Below are positions 12,142-26,300 of a DNA stretch of 64,000 nt, in pieces. The stretch's first letter is position 1. Each line of letters opens with the position of its first letter. The translations under genes and the position numbers were made by a program. The DNA is from Bolinopsis microptera (taxonomy: Eukaryota; Ctenophora; Tentaculata; Lobata; Bolinopsidae): NCBI RefSeq assembly GCF_026151205.1, contig NC_087073.1:15457837-15521836 (forward strand), given 5' to 3'. The notes beneath the pieces are model-generated. The model worked only from the letters and a program-made list of their open reading frames with translations. It was not told the origin of the DNA and ran no database searches.

Positions 12142-15100
12142 ATGAATTCTATCACAATGCTTTCAAATTTTCAGGTTAAATCCTATGAAAGAAGTCCTCA
12201 AGGAGGGCCCTTGAAATTATTTTCAGATCAGAGATTTGGCATGAACGGGGTGAACGGACTAAAGGATGAGGATGACACGGACGACACCTCCTGCTCCGGC
12301 TTTTACAATCCTGAGTATTACGACTCCAATGACGGTTAGTTATCTTCCAATTGAATAATAATTTGATAATTTGATATGCTGACTTCTCAACTCCTTGGTC
12401 CATGGTTGTGATAGGAATTTGGTCGTAGTATGTTAGTCATTGCTAAGTAAATTTTCAGCTTGTAAAGCTATAACTTATAGATTTTTTCAGAACACTCTAG
12501 CTCCGGCTTCTAAGGGGCATTTTGATGCTCCTTTAGAAGGGATTGCTCATTTGTGATTGAATTGTGAGAAATTTGGTCGTCGTGGCTCTCATTGCGGCCC
12601 TCATAACATAATACTTTTAATTTGAGCAAAGTAAATTAAGATGAAGTTAGCACTTAGCAAACTGATCAGATTGATGATGACATAACATTGACTTGCATAC
12701 CCTCGGCCTCTTATTACAACCCGTGCAATCTGCAACCCCGGCAATTGCAACTCCCCCAGTTTTACCTTTGGTCACTGATGTAAGACGCTTATCAAAATCG
12801 AGAATTACTATACGGCACATACTAAAGATCTGGTCTTAAGTGTAAGAAACTCATTCAATTGATTGATGGACGATATTAATCTCTCGCTGCGTGACCAAAA
12901 CTCGTGCATAATCAATATCGGCATTATTTTCTCTACTTTAGAATGAAGATGTCCTCGAATTCACGCCATTCTTTGATTTTGCACAGTATATATTTCTTCA
13001 AAAAAATTTAAATAGAGGTTGTTTTGTAAGATTCTCAACGTTGTCTCATGAATATGAATGTCAAACATAATCTTGATGATTGACTCAAATTGTAACTTTT
13101 TGAACAATCTTGTTATGATTTGACTTGTTAGAGCGGAGTAGGTTCACAGATGTACATGTTACCCTTGTTATTATATCCCACTTAGTAAATATGAATTTAA
13201 AGTTCTGGTCTCAAGTTGAATAGAACCCGTGATTCGTACTGCGACTTTCTGAAGAAGCATCCGCCCTTTATTTTAACCCAACATTCGATCATTCCTTCAT
13301 GCTAGGTCGAACACGGGTCGAACACGTGCTGATCACGTTGCAATCGAATAATCAGATTGTATTAATCAATAGTTAATCATTTTAAATGTGCCCCGGTTCA
13401 ATATAATATTACCGTCTCAGTCTCACGGCTGCAGCTACAGTTCAAATATTATTTGTATGTTTGTACCGAGTTTTCTCGACCAACCAAAGTCTAGAACTGT
13501 CCACTACCAGCCAATTGTCGTTCGTATTTAATCTCGGTGAATAGCCAAACTGTACTGGTCATATTATATTAATACTATCGGTCGAGCTAGGGGGTGACCC
13601 GCCAGCCATTTCGCTCTCGTATACTTACAGACATGGAAATAGAAAACCGCACCTTCGTATTAATCGGTAATCGACCGCAACAAATATTATATATTCTTAT
13701 TACATGTATAATAAATATATTTTAAATGTGCCGTACTGCTTTATCTGTTTCTTACATTTGAAACTTCCGTCCTCGGTCCTGATTAAAGTATCCACTGTTC
13801 TCCAGCGGTGGATTATTCCTAAAAAGTGTCTAAAAGGTCCCCCCTCTTCGTTCACAAGCTGCTCATAAGCATACCAAGCTAGCATATTGTGTTAAGTTAA
13901 ACTATTAACGATATCTGTACTCTTTTGATAAATTTAATCGAACAAGATGATAAACTTTATAGCGCCTCGTACAGCTCTGAATTAATATTGTTTAGTTTTA
14001 GCGAGCAAGGTCGAGCTGGAAGTGATCGAGCCATTAGTGGACCACTACTAGTGGTTTACGGGCTGTTTTGTACAATTTCATCGGTGTACAGTTATACACG
14101 ACTTCCCCTTTAAATATATGCACTGTGTGGTTAGATATTATATTAGGAAAAAGATCACCGCCACCCCGTTCTGATCATCATGATTGTTACAAGAGTTTTA
14201 CAGATGGAATTTAAATGTTCTTTACTAAATCCGGTGCTTGTTATCTCGGTTTACAGTGTGGCACGTTTATCGTAGAGTGTGGTCCGGTCACACAATGCAT
14301 TTCGCACGTATTGTAACCATTGTAACCAGTTGTAATAGTGATGAGCTGAGACACTAATCTCTTTTGATCCGCAGTTATATTGCTTTTTTAAACTTGCTGC
14401 AAGCAAATGAGGTTTGAAAAATTGTTACAGTGGGATCCAATTTGTTGAAAATAAGGCGGTTAATAAGTACAGTTGATAGTCACCGGCTGACTGTAAAGGG
14501 AAGATATAAAGAGCTCCGACAATGATTATGTCATACAGTAGACGATTTTATGTTTTTAAACGCATGCAAGAGAATGTGATTAGCTAGGTAATTGTAACTG
14601 GGAACTAATTTATAAATAATTATTAATTAATTAGTCAAGCAAGCACAAAGGACGTTCGACAGGAGTGGGCGTGTATCAGTATACCCTCCAGATGTTCCTA
14701 ATTTTAAACAAAATAAGTGGCCCAAGTTCAACTAATCACATGCTAATGATTTGATGTTCTGCTTCTTCCTTGTAATTTCATATTTAACCTTCACAGGGCC
14801 TACTATCTGCACAGCGTTTGCCGTTTAAACTCAGATCGTTTACGATATCCATGACTACGCACCGTGAAATGTATGAAATTGCCTGGTTTATTATATTATA
14901 CTCAAATTCATGATGAATCTAGGATTTACGCTTTTGGCCTACACAGGATTTAAAATGCATATATTTTAAATAATGGTTTTGCGGTTTTTACGGGTTTAAT
15001 TTAGATAACGGTTTGCGGTTTTGACATTTCTTTGATCTTTTGTGAATCGTTCTGAATAGTAGATTTAGCAGCACAATTGTGGATTTACTAAAAACATATG

Positions 15101-18100
15101 AAGCAACACATACCACTAATACATCGCTCTTCTTAGAGAAACTTGTGGTAAAAACGGTTACTAATACTATATATAGTAACCGTTTTTTGGTCAATATTCT
15201 CGAACCTCCTAATCGTCACTGAAAGTGACATGCAGTTATAGTTATACGTCAAACGGGAGGTCGATTTATGTGGGATTAGTCTCATTATTTGTGCTCCTGT
15301 ATGCTCTAATTCATTGTGTTTAACATTGCACCTGGTCGCCGGTCGGGCTGCTGCTCAGCTGCTGGTTATTGTTGTGGTATATTCGTGAACACCTGCTATT
15401 TATCTTTATGTTCTAGCAATTGATCGGGTTTAACATATATTTACATCGTAGATTTGGTATTGATATCCCTAATCTTCTTCACTATACTCCATCTGTTTAA
15501 ATTCTAGGTGAGTTTAGCTATTTTAAATAAATAAATAACCTTATTTGCGTATTGAATAGGTAACTTGTGCGGAATGAAATACTCTACAGCTTAACTTTGT
15601 GATAACCTGTGTTAATTTCAGACGACATGTTCAAGAAATCAAAATGGGGAAAGGTTCGAGAGTTTGTGTTTACTCGTCCAAAGCCTACAACTTCAGCCTG
15701 GTCGAGGGTATGTCTCTTATATTTAGGGAAGGAAACCACTTTTTCCAGCAATCTTCTTCGACAAAATCTCAAGATTTTTTATCGAAGATACGTGTAATTC
15801 TCGACATGCCAAGAAATTCAGAAACTTTCGAAATAATTGTCTCAGCTTTTTTAAATAGGCTTCATTCGGATGAAGCCCACTACAAAAAAATTCTAAAATT
15901 CCAAAGTGTCAATCCAATGCCCAATCGACTCCGCTTTTTATAAGTCGTTATGGATTGTAACTAATATGTTTTAAGTAATATTATAAATGAAAAAAATACT
16001 AGTAAAGGGGGTATAAACTATAAAAACTGACGGTCGTTCTTACCGGCACTGTGATATCTGACTCTTAAACATATCTCCGTCGCCCGCGGTCCTGGAAATT
16101 CCTTACTTGTTTTAATTTTATAAATCTTGAAACTGTTACTTTGTATCAATGTCTAACTATTTCTAATCTTTTAATAGGTTTTCGGCTCACTTAAGGTAAC
16201 CAATTCAAGTTTTAAAGATTTAACGAACTTTTATGTAATTAAATTCAGAGCGTATGTGTTGTTATTGTAACTTTTAATTCTGTTGCATGTGATCCTAAAT
16301 CTCTTTGATCTGAAAGATAATTACTTATACCTGCCAGAGGCACATATTAGTTTTTACGATTTTAAGAAATTTCTAGCTTTTCGTACAACAGAAAGTTGGT
16401 GGATCATGATCACGAGCGAAGTTTCTAGATTTTATATAGCCTATCTGTGACTGCATTTCTTCCCATTTCTTTTTGGAAGCCCTTGATCTACGTCACACCC
16501 TACAGTGAATCGTGATGTACTGAAATCAGGAGCTTACTGTAACGAGGCCAATGCTACAAAGCATTCAGGGTTTAAGTCCTGGGCAGTATCTAGATAGCCA
16601 GACTGCAGACATCTTATGAACAGTTGTCCATGGACAGTTGTCCACAAACGTCAAACATCTTATGACATCATATGACCGCATAACAGTATACAGACACTGG
16701 ATCAAGCAAAAGGCATGTCGGGCTATCTGGATACTGCCCTATGCTATCAGCAGCTCCAGAGTTGGATTTCTAGCTATTTCCTTCAGTTAACAACGCAGCT
16801 ATAGCTATGGTTTATAACAGTGTTTAATTGCAACTTTCCGTTCGTTTGTGACTGGATCCCTTTGATCCTGTTTGATCTGGTATATGAGCATGGCACGATC
16901 TGGTTTTACAACTGTTGAAGCGTTTTAAGACATTGCTAATAATGCAAACTCTACGTTTTTTGTAGTTATAGAACTCAACAAGGCAACATTTAATGTCTGC
17001 ACACTTTAAATTTTGAAATGATCCCCTCTATAACTCACATAATTTCGTTCTTAAATTAGCAATTGTGCTTCGTTTGACATCCACTTTGATTGGGGTCAAT
17101 GGGTCATATTTCGATTATCAATAAGCTCTAACTTTTTCGAATAACAATTAACAATCGTGTGTATGTAACACATGGCAAATATTTTGAACAAGTAATAAGT
17201 ATTAGTACAGCACACGTTCGACTAACAGATAAACCCCCCTGTTTCAAGATTATCTCCGTCATCGCTCCACTGTCATGGATTACCTGGTAAGTTGGCTGGG
17301 ACTTCATCTTTTTGCGGGATCTCGTCCTATAATAAAGGGAACAGTGTAAACTTGTATAGCTAGGCACGATGGTAAAGCCTAGGGAGCTGCAATGAAATAT
17401 AACTACAATATGTACTTTTTTAATTCTATTACGCTTCAATACCGACCAATGCACTGCAGCAGGATCTATTGAACGGTTTTGTACTAGATCACTGTGTACG
17501 GGCACTGTGTTCACTGCTTATCTTCTTATTGCACTGAACCCTCATCGGAGAGGGATAAAGCCTCGACCTGTATTGGATGTTTTTAGTTACCCGCGTGTTT
17601 CTGCAAGGGTATTCATTTAGAACTTTAAATTTCTGTGAAATCCCAGAAATATTTGTGTTTCTTTGTTCAACAATTTGGATTGATATTAAAACAGTGGCAC
17701 CAACGTCGGCCTAAAATGTAATAAAAGTTATTTATAACTCTTATTTATTATAATATATAACTATAAATAGTAATGTCGTCCATGCTTTTTCTCACATAAT
17801 GTAATAGAAATGTGGTAGATTTTGTCAACTTTTAAGTATCCTGCTTATGAGGAAATATGTTGATATAATAGAGGATATAGGATTTAATCGGAGCCATAGG
17901 TACTATTTATACTAAAATCTAAATTTAGATTATTCATATTATGTTTATAAATAAATACTAAAGATAATACCGACAATTATACATGCTCTCAGCTCAAATC
18001 GTTAGATGGTCTAATATCAGCAATATGTCTCAATATAGAAAGAAATCTCGTTGCTCTTTGTCGACGAACGATAATAATACAGTAAAAGTCGAAAGCAAAA

Positions 18101-20312
18101 ATTAAGCAATCACGGTCACCTGACGGCACAAATTGCCTGATAATATCAGCAACGCGTGTGGTACTGCCACTGAATAAGTAATCAACCTCACGATCCTGGT
18201 CACGGTAGATTAAATGTCACAATTCTATGGTTAGGCACTAGATTCAGCAAGCACATTATCAGTCGAATCGAGTTTATTTTGTAGGATCGGGTCCTCTACA
18301 GGTCACAGTGCAAATTGAACACGCTGTATAGACGCGAAGGTGAGGTGGTAATTGTAGGAAGACAAAAAGTACGAGTTTTACTTTTTCAATTTGATTACGC
18401 ATCAATTGCGACTACTCCACTGCAACCGCATCTATTCATCGGCTTTCAATAGAGCATTCATATTCTATAATCTGTAAGTATACAAAATTATTAATAATCA
18501 ATGATTATTGTTTATATTATGTACAGTAAAACCCCGATTTACCGTTTGAGGTAAAGGAAACAGCCGCGGTAAATCGGGGTTTGCGATACATCGGGGTTTT
18601 GTTAGTATACATTGTGCATGTTAAGCCATATTTGGGGGAAGGCAATGGCCGCGGTAAATCGGGGTTTGCATTAAATGGGGGTGCGATAAATCGGGGTTTT
18701 ACTGTATAATATCTAACGGGTGGTAATTAAGCAGGTTAGGGATTTTCACTTTTTTCATGATCAGGTAATAAACAGAAACCTTTTGGAAATCGTTGTTTAC
18801 TGTCGAATTGTTTGCTGGAATATCAATAAAGCGAAAAGTAAAACATGAACTTTACTAATTCATGAATGATGCTAGATTAAAATCACGTCACTCCGTTAAC
18901 AGTAACACATAAAACTTTTAAAAAATAGATTCTTGAATCTTCTAAACGGTGGAGGATATATCTGGCTTCGGTTCTGTTTGCACTTCTATACTTACTTACT
19001 TGTACTTGAAAAGGTCTCCTACTAGTATAGTCATTGAAGTGGCCTGCACCACACAGTAAATCCTTATTCCGATGTATGAGACCTCTGCGATATACCCTGT
19101 TTGTTGCTCTGCATCTTCCATTGTGATATCATCGACTTCTCAACTCATGTGAAGATAGTCGCATCCTCAAGGACACAATATGATAACCAGTTCTTGCGAG
19201 GTCTACTTCTAGACCTTTTGCCATGCTTTGGACCTTTGGGATCCAGTACAGAAGATTGTTGGGTATTCTCTCTTCTAGCATCCTCACCACACGACCAAAC
19301 CATCTGAGTCTATAGCTGCTCGTACAAAAATATCAACAGGGGCGATGTTGGCCCGCTTGAGTACGTCAGCGCTTTTCATCTGCGTCTGAGTAGTATTCCA
19401 TACCTCACTTCCATGAAGCAGTATAGTTTATAGCACAGCCGCCTTATAAATCCTGATTTTAGTTGGTGTCTTAACGGGGGGGGGGGGGGGGGGGGGGGGG
19501 ATCATGCACTTAGTACTGGACGTGACGTTGGTGGGTGGGTCATTTTTTATCCCAAAAACACAGTAAGTTCATGGTACTAACTGGTGGGTCTACTGCCCAT
19601 TTTCCAGAAAAAACAGTTAGTACATGGTACCAAAGGGGGTGTCTAACCCCAAAAAAACCCATTTTACCTCAAATTTCAATTTTGGGAATCGGTTTTGAGG
19701 TTTTTTAAAGTTTTTATTTGGGTTTTTTTTTAATTTTTAAAATTTTGTAAAGTCTTCCTTTAAAGTTAACGGGGGGGGGGGGGGGGGGGGGATCATGCAC
19801 TTAGTACTGGACGTGACGTTGGTGGGTGGGTCATTTTTTATCCCAAAAACACAGTTAGTACATGGTACTAACTGGTGGGTCTACTGCCCATTTTCCAGAA
19901 AAAACAGTTAGTACATGTATGGTACTAAAATTGGTGTCTAACCCCAAAAAAACCCATTTTACCTCAAATTTCAATTTTGGGAATGGGTTTTGAGGTTTTT
20001 TAAAGTTTTTATTTGGGTTTTTTTTTAATTTTTAAAATTTTGTAAAGTCTTCCTTTAAAGTTTAAATGAACTCTTTAAAAAGAAAGCAATTTCTGGGTAG
20101 GTATATTATTCTATATACCAAAAAACAGTTAGTACCACGATTTTTCGACAGTTAGTACCGCAAAAGGCGGCAAAAGGGGTGGGTGTCTTACGTATTATCC
20201 AAAAAACAGTTAGTACCGCAAAGGGGGTGGGTGTGTCTAGTGAAAATATCCAAAACTACACTTAGTCGACGTGATGTCCGACACTTGGTACCCGATCCCC
20301 CCCCCCCCCCCC

Positions 20313-20359
<47 letters not shown>

Positions 20360-23300
20360 CTTAAGACTTTTAAAATGACCGAAAAGACTCCTCACTCCAG
20401 AGGAAAGTCAGCTAAAACGTGACATTTTAACAGTTGTACTGTTCACGTGTGATAAACTAACTCCAAACAAACCTTAACGATCTCTATTATTTTACCTGGT
20501 TTAAGGTGTGAAGGGTGGGGTTCGAGTTTCTTTATCTTGCTTCCATATTTTTCATATCCACTTTTTATATTGTATGGGTCTTTAGAAACATAGACTCCTC
20601 TAAAGAAAGGCCATGCGAAACAAATTTAAACTGACACCGGTTTTCCGTCAAAATCATTTTTAACTGTTCTCATATTATTAAATCAGCTGAAATGTGCTCT
20701 AAAGCTTCGAAGTTAAAATCTTAATAAAATAAGTTTATTTAATAGAATCATGCATACTTGACACGTCGACACGATCATTAGTTTTTTGCGGTCATCCACT
20801 CCTACAGCCTTGTTTTGTTAATCGTTTCATTGTTGAAGATATTTAGGCGAGCATTCTGGTCAAACTGTATGTGATCTTAGCAAGTACTATCCTCATCTAG
20901 GCAACCCTTCATATCTATTCGCGTTGAACTTGTGACGTTAAACGTCTATTTATTCATCAATTTCCATCCTGCTGTCGGAATTAGAACCAACTTCAATACA
21001 ATTTTAATATCCTAGAACCTCATGATATAAATGATAAAGTGTCGTTTATATCCTTGATACTGCTAGTCATTAGCGAGTTTATTCCTTGATGGGCAATTAT
21101 TGGAGTAAAAGTACGGATTGTAGGAAAGTAGCTGCGTCTATAGAGGACGCCATAAAAACATTCAGCAATTAGCTCTTCTTCTTTTAAAATGATGTTGCAC
21201 GGAAAGTACTTAACCATCTTCCTTAACAATTTGTCACTCAAAACCACTCTCTTGAATGTCTTAATAAGTATATACCACTTTTTAGTTTTACCACTCCCAC
21301 GAAAAGCTGAACTTTGAATTTGGAGGTTTTAGCGTTATTCTATTATAATAGAATAACGCTAAAACCTCCAAATTCAAAGTATATATAATTGAAGTTTAGA
21401 GGTTTCAACGGCCAGATTTCCAGTGGTATTGTTAAACCTCAATTCGCTATTGTCAATGAACATTGAAGAATGGTGGTCGCCATGTTTTCAAACATGGTAC
21501 TTTTACTAATTAGTGTGTCAATCTCAATGACAGTTTAAAGTTATGCTGGCAAAATATCATCAAAACAGTGACGTTCCACCTCGGTTATTTCTCATGATTC
21601 TCAATACCATTTGACTGTTGTAATCTAGATTTATTGTGCACGAGTGGTTCCCTTTGTGGGTTGTTTGCTTGCCACCGTGCCACCGTGCCACCGTGCCACC
21701 GTGCCACCGTGCCATCCGCCCATTCTTAGCAGCACCACATAACCTCAAATATTTAATATTGGCTAACCTGCAGTGGTTTTCAATCCGTTTTAAAAACAAA
21801 ACAGTCAGACGCAAAATCAATTTTATTTCAGCAGATCGTCTAATTTTGTATGAAACTTTTTGAAGGTAAGTTTGCTTCCTGCATTTATTAACAAATTTGT
21901 AAAAATTTATAAGATTTTACTAAGTCTTTATTTTCAAACAATAATTTATTGTTTGAAAATAAAACTTTTACAAAATCAATTAACAATAAGATTGAATAAT
22001 TATCATTCTTGTTTTCCAATGCAGACGACACTTGAAGATTTCACGGTTAGCTGTTTAATTTCCCTTCTCCTGACGTACAATCAAATTCCATTCCGTCTTA
22101 TTATAACTAGACTCTCAAAAAAAGTAGTACTGATGAACGTTTTACTTATCACTTCACTATGACTCATCTTACTGCTTACGTTGGCTCCTCGTACGAATCT
22201 ACTGGTGGTTGACTTGCATACTATCTTGCATGTTTATCACCAATGATTGTTAATTTTCAGATCTACTTTTCGTCGAATATTCTCGCATTATGGCACCTTC
22301 CTATTTGCGCTGAAATAAGACCTTTAATTAGTACGCAATTTGATATGCTATCTTCCTTATCTGATCCGATTGGTCAAGCTGCAATCGTAAATTGCACCGC
22401 GATGATGCCAAGCCGGCATTAGCGATGCTTACGTACGACACAAATATTGCAATTGGAAATCTGAAGGATCTGTAAAACACATTGTAAATATGAAATTTGT
22501 CATGCAATCTTATCCATGTGTTCGTGCCTACGGAGAAGATTAATTCGGATACTGTGTGAAACTCAGCTATTTTGTAAAACACACGTCAGTCTTTCCACTT
22601 GATTACATAGTTTCGTCTTTAATCTTCATTAAGTGGAGATCTTCAATTTAGCTGCTGTTCAAGACAGAGAAGGAAAATTGCCGGGTAATCTAGCTCTCTC
22701 TCCCTCCGAAACACTCCGACATGACTGAATCAGCTTATAGTTTCGGCTACTACCCAACAGTACGATGTTTGTTTTAGTACTTAAATAGCTTTCATATCAT
22801 GATATTTTTCAGTGACTAAAATAATGTCCTTTCCTTTCCTTTCCTTTCCTTTCCTTTCCTTTCCTTTCCTTTCCTTTCCTTTCCTTTCCTTTCCTTTCCT
22901 TTCCTTTCCTTTCCTTTCCTTTCCTTTCCTTTCCTTTCCTTTCCTTTCCTTTCCTTTCCTTTCCTTTCCTTTCCTTTCCTTTCCTTTCCTTTCCTTTCCT
23001 TTCCTTTCCTTTCCTTTCCTTTCCTTTCCTTTTCTTTCCTTTTTGTCTTACAGACTTTTTTGCAGTATGGTAGTCTAATTGTCTGATCGTTAAGCAAGAT
23101 TATTTTAGGATTAACCTATCGTCACGCTTGATTACTGATTAGGTGTAGGATCGAGAGTTGTTAACGATTGATCATAAGTAAGCTGCATGTTATGCTCGTG
23201 GAAACGCTTATCGAATATCGACCAGTGCTACGGTTAATGATAATGAATACTTCTTGTCACGACCATGTCGTGGTGGACTGAATATGGCTACTTTGGTGTC

Positions 23301-26300
23301 AAATTAATGAATGTAACAAATTTTAGTACAGCAGCGTTTATAGATTAGCTTTTGCTTGTACGCTGTCGAGGGTTTCATATTTTGTCACAGAAAACAATTA
23401 CTTTGATCTTATGTGAAACCCTTAGCATAAAACTTTTGAAGTTATAAAATCTTGATAGGAGAAAAACTTTTGATATTTTGACTAATCAAAACTAAAACAG
23501 TACTCAGGAAGGAAAGAAGAAGATAGAACTAAGTTTATGTATCGTTATGACAAGTCCCTCTCTGCTCAGTAATCTATAATTACAAATCCTTTTCTCTTCA
23601 GGTGGACATGCACGTGTTGTTCCCAGACCTGTACCAACCGAAGGAGACGGTAACCACAATGATGGCAGGCCGAGTAGTACCACCGACCAGCAACATCAAG
23701 AACAACCGCCAGATCTACATTGCATCTCAGTCAGTGGGCTTCTATAGCATGCACTTTCTCTCCAAAACCCCAACTATCGCACTGGGCTTTGGTAATGGCA
23801 AGATCAATATTCACGATCTGAACACGACTAAACGGTGTCATACTGTCGAGGTAAATCATTTTAGTTTCATTTTAAAACGATCGTTTTTGTAAGATTGAGA
23901 AATTTCAACTGGTCATCATATAAAATAAAATAAATTGATTCTTATATCTCGCTCATCTCAACAATAAATACCATAGATCTGAGTCGTTATATCAGAGCGG
24001 CTCTCTCAGAAAAATCACCAGTTCATGTTAAAAACTTAAAATCCAAAAACTAAGCAGTATTCAATTATTCATCGAACAGTTTTTAAAAGACATTTTTATT
24101 CTTACCCAGACCTTTAATAATACCATTTTGTAATAACCAATTTTCTACTGACTGCCAGTACTGCCAGTGCAAAGGAACCAAACAAGTTTGAACATGTTCA
24201 CATTTTGCAGGTGTCCCCCGACAACATGCCAGTCACCTGTATCAGAGACTATCTTCATTCAGATATTCACCGAGTTGTTGCAGGTATGTCTTGTCAAACG
24301 ATCACTTTTTAATTAACTGGGATTAACATTCACCATTGATGCTTGTGACCAAATAAATTATATTCAATTTACCAGACTAGGTTTATTTTCAAGCGGTATT
24401 TTCAAACTAAAATTTAACTACACATTTAAAATGTTTGACCTCGGTATTCGGACACAATCCTGCGGCTACTAATGACCGTTAAGATGTTTTTATATTCTAA
24501 CACTGTTTTTATTTTGCGCTTGTTATTTTGTAACTGTGCTTGCTCGTGCGCCGCCACCCTGGCATGGCTGTAAAATAGCTTCGTGCTACAACGGGGCAAT
24601 CACTACTTTAAAGTGTGCTCCATCAGAGTAAAAATATGATGGCATGCTTATGAAGTTGTGCTACTGCTATGAAGTGGACGTTGGTGTATTTATAAACTTG
24701 TCACTATATAGTGTTGTCACTATATAGTGTCTTTTGCACACTATATGGTGACAAAGATCAGCTGTCATTATAAAGTGCTTGTCACTATATAGTGCGATTA
24801 CCAGCTCCTTGTGGTTGGCACGAACTATTTTAGAGCGAGATTCTTTGATTTTGGAGCTGGTCTGCTCAAGAACAACTTTATAATATTCTATGAATAAAAT
24901 ACCGTTATTTATTTATAAACCTCGTTCTCTCAGGCACAGCAGATGGCTGGGTGAAGGGCTACACATTTGATTTGGAGGAGGGTTTGGAGGAGGTGTCGGC
25001 TATTAACGTGGATAGTGCTATCTACAGTTTAGATACTTCAGATAATTACCATATCTGTGCTCTTGATAACCGCCAAATTCAGGTATGCTTAATCGATAGC
25101 TTTAGATTCTTTAATATTTGGTTGGTTATGAATTTTATGTATTGTTTTGGAAATGGATGTCTTCAAATTTGAGTCGTTGGATCAACTGTATGTGACATCT
25201 CAAGTTTCTGCTACTTGTTATAATTATTTCTTGAAGTTGAATATCCTTCTATCTTTGCAACAAGTGTTAGTCACAATGGACGAGAGGTGCATCGTTAAAA
25301 ACTGTTTCCATGTCTACATAGCCACCACGTTAATTTATCTCAATAAACCAATTATTTGTAGTTGTGAAAATAATTTAAAACTAAGCGCGTGCAGCGGGGC
25401 TCTCCTAGTCCTAACATTTGTCGCAAAAAGAGAAGATTTAAAGAAATACTCATGATTAAGAATGTGTTGCCAGGTGTTGGATGCCCTCCGAGGCGAGTAT
25501 GTCCGTGATGTTGGAAGGATATCCACAGATGAATACAGCGAGGAGGAGGAAGTTGGACACCAGCAGAGGGTGACTTGTGTCCGGTTCCGGCCTGAAAATC
25601 CTTATCAGTGTGTCTCTGCAGGGTGGGACAGGTTGGTGCTTGATGAGGAAACAGTCACAGGGCCTTCTAGAACAAACTTAATAACCAACATTCTGTTCTT
25701 TATCACTGCCTATCGATCTAGCATATTGGTAACTTTGTCAACATAAGATTCCTTTACTAAACCTCGTTTCAGATCAGTGTATCTGTGGGACATTAGAATG
25801 GAGCCTCATAAGGCCGCAGTACGGTGCATGAAGGGCCCTAAAGTTTGTGGAGACGGGTTGGATATGCAGGGTGATATTCTCCTTTCCGCTTCATTCGCTA
25901 CAGAAAATGCTTTGCAGGTCAGTTCTTAATTTATCTATTCCCACGGAAAAAAATTCCCTGTTTTTAGTGTGCAATTCTTGTTTCATTTAAAATCGTTATT
26001 TTTATTAAATGTTCACATTAGCAAGTTAAATCTAAAATAACTCCTTACTGGTGTGCAGATGTGGGACCTAGGAAGCGGGAACCTGATAAAGTCTATCAAA
26101 TACAAAGAGACCGAGAAGTCAGCCGAGTACCTTTACTCCTGCAGATTTGTGGACTCTAGCCGGGTTGTTGCTGGAGGTTCTGGATCCAGAGACGCCAAGG
26201 TGGGATTTCGTTAAAGATTACAGATATTCCGTTTCTTTTTTCGTCAAGATCTTAAACACATCGACGCGAGAGAATTATCAAGATGCCTAATCACTATTCA

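Larger units (their letters stand above)
15708..23601 (+). other. WD40 gene intron 2 (7.9 kb), rich in repeats
   Basis: Bounded by donor GTATGT and acceptor TTCTCTTCAG. It contains the inverted-repeat element at 16581, the pogo-like element at 18524, the poly-G/GATC repeats at 19476-20356, palindromes at 21311 and 21927, an octamer repeat at 21671 and a pentamer satellite at 22828. No coding exon with WD40 similarity seen inside. Confidence 0.6.

Noticed and set aside
15599-15943. 114-codon frame overlapping WD40 exon 2
   Set aside because: It is in a different frame from the exon and reads through the donor into intron; no similarity recognised.
22812-23097. FLSFP and KERKG repeat proteins
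   Set aside because: Translations of the TTTCC microsatellite.
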